Source of the DNA: Treponema sp. UBA3819
Lineage (GTDB): Bacteria; Spirochaetota; Spirochaetia; Treponematales; Treponemataceae
Direction of reading: 5' to 3'
Length of the DNA: 9,484 bases
Assembly: GCA_002369025.1 (NCBI GenBank)
Contig: DFDV01000185.1
Span: 1 to 9,484 of the forward strand
Positions 1-6,105 of this stretch are shown here, piece by piece. The notes under the pieces are model-generated. The model did no database searches. It saw only the letters and a program-made list of their open reading frames with translations, and was not told the DNA's origin. Both the position numbers and the translations under genes were made by a program. Each line of letters begins with the position of its first letter. Positions within the stretch are counted from its first letter, which is position 1.

Positions 1-174
1 TGTGTCTTGATTTCTCATCATCCTAGTGTTATTGATTATTTTGCGCCTTCAAATGGGATATGGCTTGCCCGCCGTTCTTACGGTGCTTCCGTAATTTCAG
101 AACCGCCTAAGTCTGACTGCGGTCTTACTTATTCAGAAATAATATCACAGGGCGGTGCGGATGAAACTGAGTAA
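1..174 (+). CDS. AAA/ABC-type ATPase, C-terminal end (partial)
   Basis: An open frame enters the window at base 1 and ends in TAA at 172-174, giving the last 57 residues of a larger protein. The stretch LISHHPSVID has the form of the end of an ABC/OLD-like AAA ATPase core: a hydrophobic beta strand followed by the switch (H-loop) histidine. After it comes a short tail rich in polar residues. Such AAA_21-type ATPases often act with a partner nuclease in defence or DNA maintenance. The next gene starts inside this one, 14 bases before its stop, so the two are probably translationally coupled. The Walker A and B motifs lie upstream of the window, so the family call rests on this C-terminal signature and the partner gene. 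An SMC-like or AbiL-like ATPase is also possible. Confidence 0.6.
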   Translation, partial: CVLISHHPSVIDYFAPSNGIWLARRSYGASVISEPPKSDCGLTYSEIISQGGADETE

Positions 175-718
175 AAAGCATAAATATACTGTTTTATGTG
201 AAGACAAACTGACTCACTGTTTTATCCGCCGATTTTTACTCGCTCAGGGAATTAGTGGACGAAAGATATTCCCATTACCTTTGCCAGCTGACGGTTGTGG
301 CGAACAGTATGTAAGAATGCAATTTCCTAAACAGCTTAGGGCATTGCGTTCAAAAAGTTTTGATTCAAATGTTCTAATTGTTGCTATTGATTCAGACAAA
401 AAGACTGTCCATGAAAGAAAATTACAGTTTGATGATGCCTGTAATGCAGTGAAAATTTCGACACGGACTGCAGATGATAAACTGCTCATTTTTATACCTA
501 AACGAAATGTTGAAACATGGATAAAATATTTCGACGGTGACATTGTTGATGAAGAGCATGATTATGCTCATTATTTAAACGGTCATGAATCAGACTGCTA
601 CAGTGCCGCCGATAAAATGGCAGAAAGTTTTTCTGCCGACATTTTTTCATCTGAGTTGCCTGCATTGAACGACGCTTATAATGAATACTGTAGTTTAGTA
701 AGTCTGCTGAACGCATAA
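161..718 (+). CDS. TOPRIM-like protein, partner of the upstream ATPase
   Basis: A 185-residue soluble protein of no named family that I can place with certainty. It starts with a hydrophobic strand ending in an acidic residue (VLCEDKLT, Glu14). Further on is VLIVAIDSDK (residues 71-80) with an Asp77-x-Asp79 pair, then IFIPKRNVETW (111-120) with Glu118. A single Glu followed by DxD at this spacing is the usual pattern of a TOPRIM metal-binding fold, as in OLD nucleases and similar partners of AAA ATPases. No membrane segment or signal peptide is visible. I prefer ATG at 161; GTG at 155 is possible and adds two residues. Both lie inside the upstream ATPase gene, with only a weak G-rich ribosome site. 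The inferred role is the nuclease or effector half of an ATPase-TOPRIM pair. The C-terminus sits next to rearranged DNA and its last residues may not be original. Confidence 0.6.
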   Translation: MKLSKKHKYTVLCEDKLTHCFIRRFLLAQGISGRKIFPLPLPADGCGEQYVRMQFPKQLRALRSKSFDSNVLIVAIDSDKKTVHERKLQFDDACNAVKISTRTADDKLLIFIPKRNVETWIKYFDGDIVDEEHDYAHYLNGHESDCYSAADKMAESFSADIFSSELPALNDAYNEYCSLVSLLNA

Positions 719-843
719 GTGACGGTGTGCAGATTGCACAAAACTATGCCGCAAAGGACAGCCGTATAAAAGTGATTCAGAATGAAACGAACAGCGGGGC
801 TGCAATATCACGGAACAAAGCTATAGAACTAGCGCATAGATGA
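718..843 (+). pseudogene. Glycosyltransferase family 2, internal fragment
   Basis: About 41 codons read SDGVQIAQNYAAKDSRIKVI and continue through NSGAAISRNKAIELAH before TGA at 841-843. This is the typical stretch of a GT-A family 2 glycosyltransferase after its 'VNDGSTDGS' strand, including the 'N-x-G-x-x-x-x-R-N-x-x-x' helix that closes the nucleotide-sugar site. The start of the domain, the metal-binding DXD and the whole C-terminus are missing. The frame is open upstream to about 694, so the left joint is near 700-720, at the end of the TOPRIM-like gene. The right joint lies within about 833-843, where the aminotransferase fragment begins in another frame. It is not a functional enzyme; it is a remnant of a surface-polysaccharide locus. 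Confidence 0.75.
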
Positions 844-967
844 GATGCGCTCAGCCCTTGGACTCGTTCAGCTAAAAAAACTTGATGGAGCGAATGAGGC
901 ACGCTCAAAACTCGTCAATCATTATTATGGGCGTTTGGACGGCGTAAAAGAAATTATTATTCCGTAA
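833..967 (+). pseudogene. DegT/DnrJ/EryC1/StrS sugar aminotransferase, internal fragment
   Basis: The frame from 833 reads RIDEMRSALGLVQLKKLD, continues through an ANEARSKLVNHYYGRLDG-like helix and ends KEIIIP followed by TAA at 965-967. The 'YR-x-x-E-x-x-x-A-x-G-x-x-Q-L-x-x-L-D' pattern is highly typical of the C-terminal half of PLP-dependent DegT-family sugar aminotransferases. These aminate 4-keto nucleotide sugars, often those made by a 4,6-dehydratase such as the one whose fragment follows. The N-terminal half with the PLP lysine and the last third are absent. It overlaps the glycosyltransferase fragment by about 11 bases and abuts the dehydratase fragment at 966, so both ends are breakpoints. 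There is no start codon or ribosome site of its own. Confidence 0.8.
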
Positions 968-1198
968 GGAATGTGGTGCGAAGAAATATTTCTGTGTCTC
1001 TACCGACAAGGCCGCAAACCCTGTGAATATGATGGGCGCTTCCAAGCGCATCATGGAATTTTTCCTGAACCACCGTTCTGTGGAGATGCCTGTATCTACT
1101 GCCCGCTTTGCAAATGTTGCTTTCAGCGACGGCAGTCTGCTTTATGGCTTTAACCGCCGTCTGGACAAAAATCAGCCATTGAGTGCACCCAATGACGT
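966..1198 (+). repeat. 233-bp direct repeat, copy 1 (dehydratase segment)
   Basis: Aligns without gaps to 4475-4707, an offset of 3509. By eye there are 10 differences in the first 211 positions. The last 22 or so are much more divergent at the DNA level, although the encoded peptide stays similar (QPLSAPNDV against QPLSIPADV). The left edge coincides with the joint to the aminotransferase fragment. Confidence 0.9.
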
Positions 1199-1709
1199 GC
1201 GCCGTTATTTTGTCACACCAAAGGAAGCCGGTCAGCTTTGCGTAATGTCCTGCCTGCTCGGTGAAAACCGCGACGTGTTCTTCCCGAAACTCGACCACGA
1301 CCTGAACCTTGTGACATTCTCCAGCATCGCGGAAAAATATCTTCGCAACCTTGGCTACGAGCCAGTCCAGTGCGCCACTGAGGACGAAGCCCGCCACCGC
1401 GTGAACGAGCTTAAAGCCCAGCACAAGTATCCGGTTTATTTCTTCAAGAGCGACACTACCGGCGAAAAGGATTTTGAGGAATTCTACACTGACAAAGAAA
1501 GTCTGGTAATGGATAAGTTTGAGTCCCTTGGTATCATTAAAAATCCTGTTGATTTTGACGAGGCAAAACTCTCTCATTTTACGGAGAGGATTTCAAGCCT
1601 CAAGCAGAAAGGCGTGTGGAGCAGGGGAGAATTAATCGACCTCTTCAACTGGATGATTCCGAATTTCAACCATAAGGAAACTGGAAAATTCCTTGACGGA
1701 AGGATGTAA
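966..1709 (+). pseudogene. Nucleotide-sugar 4,6-dehydratase, N-terminally truncated copy
   Basis: The frame reads ECGAKKYFCVSTDKAANPVN and then runs without a stop to TAA at 1707-1709, about 247 residues. It matches the C-terminal two thirds of FlaA1/CapD-like polysaccharide biosynthesis dehydratases, which convert UDP-GlcNAc-type sugars to 4-keto-6-deoxy forms in the cytoplasm. The SxDK motif (VSTDKAANP) and the MGASKR segment of the SDR catalytic region are present, as are the substrate-domain stretches VRRYFVTPKEAGQL and FFPKLD. The Rossmann GxxGxxG part is missing, so cofactor cannot bind. The first usable starts are GTG 1023 and the ATGs just after it, without a convincing ribosome site. 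The intact C-terminus and its terminator show that this is the true 3' end of the gene. Its first 233 bases are repeated at 4475-4707. Confidence 0.85.
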
Positions 1710-1750
1710 TCAATTTAACGATTTTTATTTTTTCCACAAACGCAAATATC

Positions 1751-1787
1751 AAGCCATCTGTTCACACGAGCGGATGGCTTTTTTTTT
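1751..1787 (+). terminator. Rho-independent terminator after the dehydratase
   Basis: AAGCCATCTG (1751-1760) pairs with CGGATGGCTT (1771-1780) in a 10-bp stem with one G-U pair. The loop is 10 nt, and a run of nine T follows at 1779-1787. It ends transcription from the left just before the convergent ATPase gene, whose stop codon is 9 bp further on. On the minus strand no T run follows the stem, so it acts mainly in one direction. Confidence 0.88.
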
Positions 1788-1795
1788 CACTTTAC

Positions 1796-3001
1796 TTAAA
1801 ACTCCAGCACATAAGGTTTTTCATCATTCCTAAACAGTTCATCAGTTTTGTGAAAATTTGCATAGGCGTAATTTTTGTATGATGAATAGTCATCTCCGCT
1901 GTAAATGACAGTCCCATGTGTCTTTTCAACATCCACATGATTACTATATAGAGTGATGAATTTATCCATGTTTTTTGTGAATTCATCGTTCAGGGCTTTA
2001 CCGGATTTAATTTCAAACAGCCGCAGTTTGTTTTCTTTTTTTAGAATGAGGTCAACCTCAAGCCCCTTGCTGTTTCTGAAAAAATATAAGTTTGGTTCTG
2101 CACCGCTATTCTGCCTGGCCTTAAGTGCTTCGGTTATGACGAGATTTTCAAACAGATTTCCTAAAAGGGGATCCCTTTGCATTTGGGAAGGTTTTTCAAT
2201 CCCCAGCAGGTAGGAAGCAAGTCCTGTGTCACAGAAATAGATTTTTGGAGTTTTTACTACCTGGCTTGTCCTGTTTGTGAACCATGGCTTTAATATATAG
2301 ACTAAATGAGAGGCTTCAAGAATAGAAATCCATGAGCCTATGGTTACACTTGAAACACCTGTTTCATTTGCAATGGCGGAATTATTTACAAGCTGGCCTG
2401 TTCTTCCTGCAAGCAGGCGCATGAAATTTTCAAAGCGCATTAAATCCTGTACAGCTCCAATCTGTGCAAGGTCCCGTTCCAGATATGTTGCTACATAGTT
2501 CTTGTAGTATTCAAAGGGATTGTTTCCTTTTTCAGCGTAGAGGTAGGGCATGCCTCCTGCTATAAGCTGTGCATCCCGATCCAGCTCTATTCCGGCATCT
2601 TTCAGTTCAGAAATGGAAAGAGGCTGCATTTGAACAATTGCGGTTCTTCCTGCCAAAGACTGTGCAACAGAGCTTTTTAAGGGAATCTGCTGACTTCCAG
2701 TGATGATGTACTGGCCTTTAATGTGCTTTTCATCAATGCGGACTTGTACTGTGCTCAAAAGTTCGGGAACTCTCTGTATTTCATCGATTATTACAGGCTC
2801 TGGAAAGCGCACGAAGAATTCTTTGGGGTCGTTCTTTGCAAGGCTTCTGGTGTCCATGTCTTCCAGATTTGCGTATGAATAGGTTGGAAACAGTGTCTTT
2901 GCAAGGGTTGTTTTCCCACATTGGCGCGGACCAAAGAGACAGACTGAAAAGTATGTATTTGCCAAATCTATAACTTTCTGGCTGATTTGTCTTGCAATCA
3001 T
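1796..3001 (-). CDS. AAA_14/DUF4143 family ATPase (COG1373 type)
   Basis: A complete 401-residue protein of the AAA_14 plus DUF4143 family, which is common in anaerobes and of unproven function. From ATG 3001, the Walker A is GPRQCGKTT (24-32, Lys30), the Walker B is VIIDEIQ (70-76, Asp73-Glu74), and a sensor-like TGSQQ is at 101-105. A middle helical/winged-helix part follows (AGRTGQLVN to ILEASHLVYIL). The C-terminal DUF4143 domain has GLEVDLIL (Asp317) and LFEIKSGK (Glu330, Lys332), a PD-(D/E)XK nuclease-like site with all acidic residues kept. GTG at 3043 could add 14 residues and has GGAG 7 nt upstream. I prefer ATG 3001 because relatives start near there and a promoter appears to place +1 at this ATG. 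A soluble DNA-associated ATPase is likely. Its decayed relative lies upstream at 3218-4058. Confidence 0.9.
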   Translation of the reverse strand: MIARQISQKVIDLANTYFSVCLFGPRQCGKTTLAKTLFPTYSYANLEDMDTRSLAKNDPKEFFVRFPEPVIIDEIQRVPELLSTVQVRIDEKHIKGQYIITGSQQIPLKSSVAQSLAGRTAIVQMQPLSISELKDAGIELDRDAQLIAGGMPYLYAEKGNNPFEYYKNYVATYLERDLAQIGAVQDLMRFENFMRLLAGRTGQLVNNSAIANETGVSSVTIGSWISILEASHLVYILKPWFTNRTSQVVKTPKIYFCDTGLASYLLGIEKPSQMQRDPLLGNLFENLVITEALKARQNSGAEPNLYFFRNSKGLEVDLILKKENKLRLFEIKSGKALNDEFTKNMDKFITLYSNHVDVEKTHGTVIYSGDDYSSYKNYAYANFHKTDELFRNDEKPYVLEF

Positions 3002-3007
3002 ATTTTT

Positions 3008-3036
3008 AATATAAATGATTGTAGCGGAGATTTCAA
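3008..3036 (-). promoter_or_regulatory. Predicted sigma70 promoter for the AAA_14 ATPase (leaderless)
   Basis: Read on the minus strand, TTGAAA (3036-3031) and TATATT (3013-3008) are 17 bp apart, each matching consensus at five of six bases. Only six bases (AAAAAT) separate the -10 box from ATG at 3001, so the expected transcription start falls on or next to the start codon. There is no Shine-Dalgarno before this ATG. The -35 box lies in the left arm of the palindrome at 3022-3058. Confidence 0.55.
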
Positions 3037-3058
3037 GTGGCACTTTAAATCTCCGCTA
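3022..3058. repeat. 37-bp near-perfect palindrome at the ATPase promoter
   Basis: TAGCGGAGATTT (3022-3033) is a perfect inverted copy of AAATCTCCGCTA (3047-3058). Inside it, after one mismatch, AAGTG (3035-3039) pairs with CACTT (3041-3045). The element covers the predicted -35 box and the alternative GTG start with its GGAG. A related half-site, CTTTAAATTTCCGC, occurs 100 bp away at 3143-3156, one base different from 3043-3056. It is best read as an operator; a cruciform or RNA hairpin hiding the GTG start is the alternative. No T run follows, so it is not a terminator. Confidence 0.7.
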
Positions 3059-3217
3059 TGTAACACTTGTATTCACTTTTTTTTCAAAAAAATCTTGGAA
3101 TCAATGTGCGACGGTAGCTACATAAAATGGCTTGGCTTCCTGCTTTAAATTTCCGCACTTTCTCTATAAACAAGTCCGAAAAAATGTGCTATACTTATAC
3201 TATATATACTATTCTTT

Positions 3218-4058
3218 CTAAATATCCTTCCAGCAAACATAAGCACCGCAGTTTTCTGTTGCAGGCAGGCTTTTTCCTGAATAAATTACGGCTGTGTTTT
3301 TTGTCTTCAAACTGGCAATTTCTTTTACTTTCTTGATGTTTGAAAAAAACGCTGTGTTCATAGTTTCCGAGGCCTTTATTTCGTAGGCTTTAAGTTCAAG
3401 ACCGTCTTCTTCAATAACGTCAATTTCCAAGCCGTTTGAGTCCCGCCAGAAATACAGTTCGTCAGATTTACCGGCAAAAAGTCTTCTCTTCAACAGTTCC
3501 GAGACTATAAAGTTTTCAAACAATGCGCCCCGCATGTAAAAAGTTTCAATTTGCTCTGAGTTTGTGATTCCTAGTAAAGGTGAAACTAAGCCAGTATCGT
3601 AAAAATATATTTTTGGATTCTTTATAATCCGCTTGCCAAAGTTTTTGTAATAGGGTTTAAGCATATAGATTATATAACTGGCTTCCAATACTGAAAGCCA
3701 TGCTTCTGCTGTTTTTCGCGTAATTCCTGCGTCTTCGGCCAGGGCTGTTACATTAAGTATTTGCGAACACCTGCCGGCACATAGTTTTAGGAATCTTGTA
3801 AAGGCTGAGTAATCTGTTATATTTCGCAAAATCCTTACATCACGGTCAATGTATGTCTTGATATAGGATGGGTAGAAATCTTCAGGCTCAATCTGTTTGT
3901 CATAAATGCGTGGAAAACTGCCTTTAAATAGCATTTTCTGGAAGCAGATGTTTCAAGAGCGTAGATTTTCCGCATTGCCGGCAGCCGGTCAGAGTGACGG
4001 CTGGGAAAGATTTTAGTAACTGCAAAAGTTTTGATGTAATTGTTCTTTCAATCAGCAT
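3218..4058 (-). pseudogene. AAA_14/DUF4143 ATPase, decayed paralogue
   Basis: The gene starts at ATG 4058 with MLIERTITSKLLQ and keeps a Walker A (GCRQCGKST). It then meets TAA at 3926-3924 after 44 residues. The remainder continues in another frame from about 3934 to TAG at 3218-3220, from KGSFPRIYD through the DUF4143 domain. That domain has GLEIDVI and AYEIKAS, so its PD-(D/E)XK-like residues are kept. Compared with the intact relative at 1796-3001, about 105 residues between Walker A and the GGxPxxY region are gone, including Walker B and sensor 1. An internal deletion with a frameshift therefore destroyed the ATPase half. A shortened protein starting at the ATG at 3934 could in theory be made, but no ribosome site stands out. 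The protein is clearly diverged from the neighbour, so this is not a recent tandem duplication. Confidence 0.88.
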
Positions 4059-4064
4059 ATATTG

Positions 4065-4093
4065 ATAATAGCATTATTTATGTAATTTGTATA
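4065..4093 (-). promoter_or_regulatory. Candidate leaderless promoter of the decayed AAA_14 gene
   Basis: On the minus strand TATACA (4093-4088) and TATTAT (4070-4065) are 17 bp apart, matching consensus at four and five of six bases. Six bases (CAATAT) separate the -10 box from ATG 4058, exactly as in the AAA_14 gene at 3001. No Shine-Dalgarno is visible. The -35 box overlaps the palindrome at 4078-4115. Confidence 0.4.
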
Positions 4094-4115
4094 CATGAGT
4101 ACTCAATTTACATAA
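4078..4115. repeat. Imperfect palindrome between divergent genes
   Basis: TTATGTAATTTG (4078-4089) and CAATTTACATAA (4104-4115) are inverted copies with one mismatch in 12, around a 14-nt spacer. The segment also includes the small palindromes GTATAC (4089-4094) and GAGTACTC (4097-4104). It lies between the decayed AAA_14 gene (minus) and the second dehydratase copy (plus), overlapping the predicted -35 of the former. Likely an operator; the bound factor is unknown. Confidence 0.55.
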
Positions 4116-4150
4116 CTTTTATACAGGAACAAAGTATGCAAGACAACATT

Positions 4151-4159
4151 CCCCCCCCC
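4151..4159 (+). other. Run of nine C in the dehydratase 5' coding region
   Basis: A nine-base C tract five codons after ATG 4136. With ten (or seven) C the ATG would be in frame with LIGRTEPLFERD and the Rossmann motif; with nine, translation ends at a nearby TAA. Such tracts are classic slipped-strand sites, although here the gene is also broken downstream. Confidence 0.6.
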
Positions 4160-4474
4160 TCATCGGACGCACTGAGCCCCTGTTTGAACGTGATATTGCC
4201 GTAAATGAGGCGTATCTTTCTGAAACAATCCCTTCTTCCCGCTTCCTCGTCATCGGAGGGGCGGGTACAATTGGCTCTGCAATCTGCCGTGAGCTTTTTG
4301 CACGGAATCCAAAAGTTCTGCACATCGTTGACATCAGCGAGAACAACATGGTTGAGCTGGTTCGTGACATCCGCTCTTCCGTGGGCTACGGTGACGGCGA
4401 GTTTGCGACCTTTGCACCTCATGCGCATGATTGACACGAACATTTTCAACACTGACAGCACCATGCTCATGGAA

Positions 4475-4707
4475 AAGGAATGTGGTGCGAAGAAGTATTT
4501 CTGTGTCTCTACCGACAAGGTCGCAAACCCGGTGAACATGATGGGCGCTTTCAAACGCATCATGGAATTTTTCCTGAACCGCCGTTCTGTGGAGATGCCT
4601 GTATCTACCGCCCGCTTTGCAAATGTTGCTTTCAGCGACGGCAGTCTGCTTTATGGCTTTTACCGCCGTCTGGAAAAAAATCAGCCCCTTTCCATCCCGG
4701 CAGACGT
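4475..4707 (+). repeat. 233-bp direct repeat, copy 2 (dehydratase segment)
   Basis: Partner of 966-1198 in the same orientation, gap-free. The right edge at 4707 is also the joint to the DUF234 ATPase 3' end, 5 bp before its stop codon. The first 211 positions are about 95 percent identical by eye. Confidence 0.9.
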
Positions 4708-4712
4708 TTTTT

Positions 4713-6026
4713 TTACATATCCTCCATCGAAAGTCCAGTAATCGTGTATGAATAGTCTGGCAGATTCTGCATGAAAAGATCTGCTTTTTCCTGGACTTTT
4801 GACAAATCAATTTTCTTTTTTTTGCGTTTTACTTCGTAGATGTGGCAGGTTTTTTTTAGGTCGTTTACGGTGATTATGTCAATTTCGTTCTGAGACTTTT
4901 TATCCCACCAGCTGCCGATTGAGGTGATGGCCTTTTCTTCTTGGATTTTTTCTGAAAAATAGAGTTCCAGTGTTTTTCCGGTAAACGTTTCGTAATCGCG
5001 CTGGATGTATTCCTTGAGCATGTCGTAGTTTCCCAGTTCAACAAGGTCCTGGTGGGAATAAATGAATCGGAAGTAAAAGCGGAGGTAGGCATCACTAATC
5101 TGGTAGCGTGCATTGCGGCTTCCTGTTTTTGCGTACAGGGGACGTATCTGTTCGATTACTCCAAAAATGTTCTGCAGGTTCTGAAGGTAGGCACCGGTAT
5201 TCTTTTGAATGACGGAATCTATTTCGCTTTGAGAGGTGAGTCCTCCGGCAATGCAGGTAAGTATTGAAAAATAGACTCCGTAATCTTTTCCGATTTCGCT
5301 GATAAGAATGTCTTTTCCGTCAATTAAAAAGGGAGATGCCATGTTGCAGACGGCTTTAAGCATTTTTTCTTTTGTGCTTGCACCTGCATACATGAGCAGA
5401 AAAATATATTTTGCCACTCCGCCGGAAAGCATGTAGAGACAGAGCAAGTCTTCTGCCTTATATTTTGGATTAAAGTCAGAAAGAATTTCTTTTACTACTG
5501 ATGGGGTAAAGGGTTTGAGGTGAATTGAATGACTTGCCCTGCCAAAGAGCGGTTCCTTTTGGTCCTGAAAAATTTTAACCATCATGGAATAAACAGAACC
5601 ACAGACAATAAGATTGATTTTTGATCTGCCCTTATAGCTGTCCCAGATGTTCTGTATCTGGCTGAAAATGGATTTGTTTATGTAGTCTAAATCCTGAAAT
5701 TCGTCTATCACCAGTGTAAAATGATTGTCTTGAGAGAAAAGCATAATCTGCTGGAATAAATCAGCGATTGTCTCTACTGTTCCAAAAATTTTCAGTCCGA
5801 TGTCTCTTTCAAGCAGGACCTGCCACTGTCTGCAAAGTGCGGCCTCGGTAACCCGCGATGTAAAAAAATAGCTTCCTTTCTTATTCTCTAGAAATTTTTT
5901 CAATAATTCAGTTTTTCCGATGCGCCTTCGCCCTGTGATGACGGTAAAGCAGGCAGAAGAGGCAGATTGTTTTTCAATTTCTGAAAGCGCACGCAATTCA
6001 TTTTTTCTGTCATAAAAAGATTTCAT
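4713..6026 (-). CDS. AAA ATPase with C-terminal DUF234 domain
   Basis: A complete 437-residue ATPase of the family with an N-terminal AAA (Arch_ATPase/AAA_14-like) domain and a C-terminal DUF234. Numbered from ATG 6026, Walker A is GRRRIGKT (32-39), Walker B LVIDEFQ (105-111) and sensor 1 LIVCGS (139-144). A winged-helix-like middle region follows. The C-terminal domain has the hallmark GSWWDKKSQNEIDII (Asp383) and YEVKRKKK (Glu398, Lys400), again a PD-(D/E)XK-like site. The ending LSMEDM is usual for the family, so the 3' end is complete even though foreign DNA starts 5 bp beyond. ATG 6026 is chosen because AAGGAGGAA stands six bases upstream; TTG at 6032 would be too close to it. The function of the family is unproven, and a DNA-related ATPase/nuclease role is inferred. 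It has its own promoter and palindromic leader. Confidence 0.92.
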   Translation of the reverse strand: MKSFYDRKNELRALSEIEKQSASSACFTVITGRRRIGKTELLKKFLENKKGSYFFTSRVTEAALCRQWQVLLERDIGLKIFGTVETIADLFQQIMLFSQDNHFTLVIDEFQDLDYINKSIFSQIQNIWDSYKGRSKINLIVCGSVYSMMVKIFQDQKEPLFGRASHSIHLKPFTPSVVKEILSDFNPKYKAEDLLCLYMLSGGVAKYIFLLMYAGASTKEKMLKAVCNMASPFLIDGKDILISEIGKDYGVYFSILTCIAGGLTSQSEIDSVIQKNTGAYLQNLQNIFGVIEQIRPLYAKTGSRNARYQISDAYLRFYFRFIYSHQDLVELGNYDMLKEYIQRDYETFTGKTLELYFSEKIQEEKAITSIGSWWDKKSQNEIDIITVNDLKKTCHIYEVKRKKKKIDLSKVQEKADLFMQNLPDYSYTITGLSMEDM

Positions 6027-6054
6027 GTACAATTCCTCCTTCTTACCTGTAAGG

Positions 6055-6105
6055 CCATTAACTTAATGGTCATTAAGTTAATGGAGATTAAGTTAATGAC
6101 CATTA
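6055..6105. promoter_or_regulatory. Overlapping palindromes in the DUF234 ATPase promoter/leader
   Basis: CCATTAACTTAAT (6055-6067) and ATTAAGTTAATGG (6072-6084) form a perfect 13-bp inverted repeat with a 4-nt centre. A third copy, ATTAAGTTAATG, lies at 6087-6098. In addition TAATGGTCATTA (6064-6075) is perfectly inverted at 6094-6105, and that pairing continues inward to a 19-bp stem with one mismatch around GGAG. The two stems share 6064-6082 and exclude each other. The array runs from the -10 box through the predicted +1 into the leader, which is where a repressor operator would sit. Confidence 0.75.

Larger units (their letters stand above)
4136..4707 (+). pseudogene. Nucleotide-sugar 4,6-dehydratase, second broken copy
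   Basis: ATG 4136, with AGGA a few bases upstream, is a plausible original start. The ATG frame fails after the run of nine C at 4151-4159. The real coding frame then reads LIGRTEPLFERDIAVNEAYL and the Rossmann motif VIGGAGTIGSAI, through to GEFATFA, and stops at TGA 4432-4434. From about 4418 the protein resumes in another frame as LMRMIDTNIFNT and then ECGAKKYFCVSTDK. Roughly 45 residues usually found between these parts (the 'SALKHVRSEKDPY'-type region) are missing. Coding similarity ends at 4707 (SIPADV), where the DNA changes directly into the convergent DUF234 ATPase gene. Thus it has a frameshift, an internal deletion and a lost C-terminus. The part from 4475 repeats 966-1198. It is the N-terminal counterpart of the truncated copy upstream. 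Confidence 0.85.

Noticed and set aside
957..1577. Long minus-strand open frame opposite the dehydratase
   Set aside because: It is antisense to a segment that clearly reads as a dehydratase on the plus strand. Its translation resembles no family and it has no ribosome site.
3181..3217. AT-rich repeats (TATACTAT-like) as a plus-strand promoter
   Set aside because: A -10-like TATACT exists but no convincing -35 at the right distance, and no plus-strand gene follows.
4707..4714. Run of eight T as a terminator
   Set aside because: No stem precedes it; it is simply the joint between the dehydratase remnant and the AAAAAAAA downstream of the ATPase stop on the other strand.
4205..4741. Plus-strand open frame of 178 codons running into the DUF234 gene
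   Set aside because: Its first 70 or so codons are the Rossmann region in the wrong frame, and its last ten lie antisense to the ATPase. Only the middle is real dehydratase, so it is an accident of the deletion.
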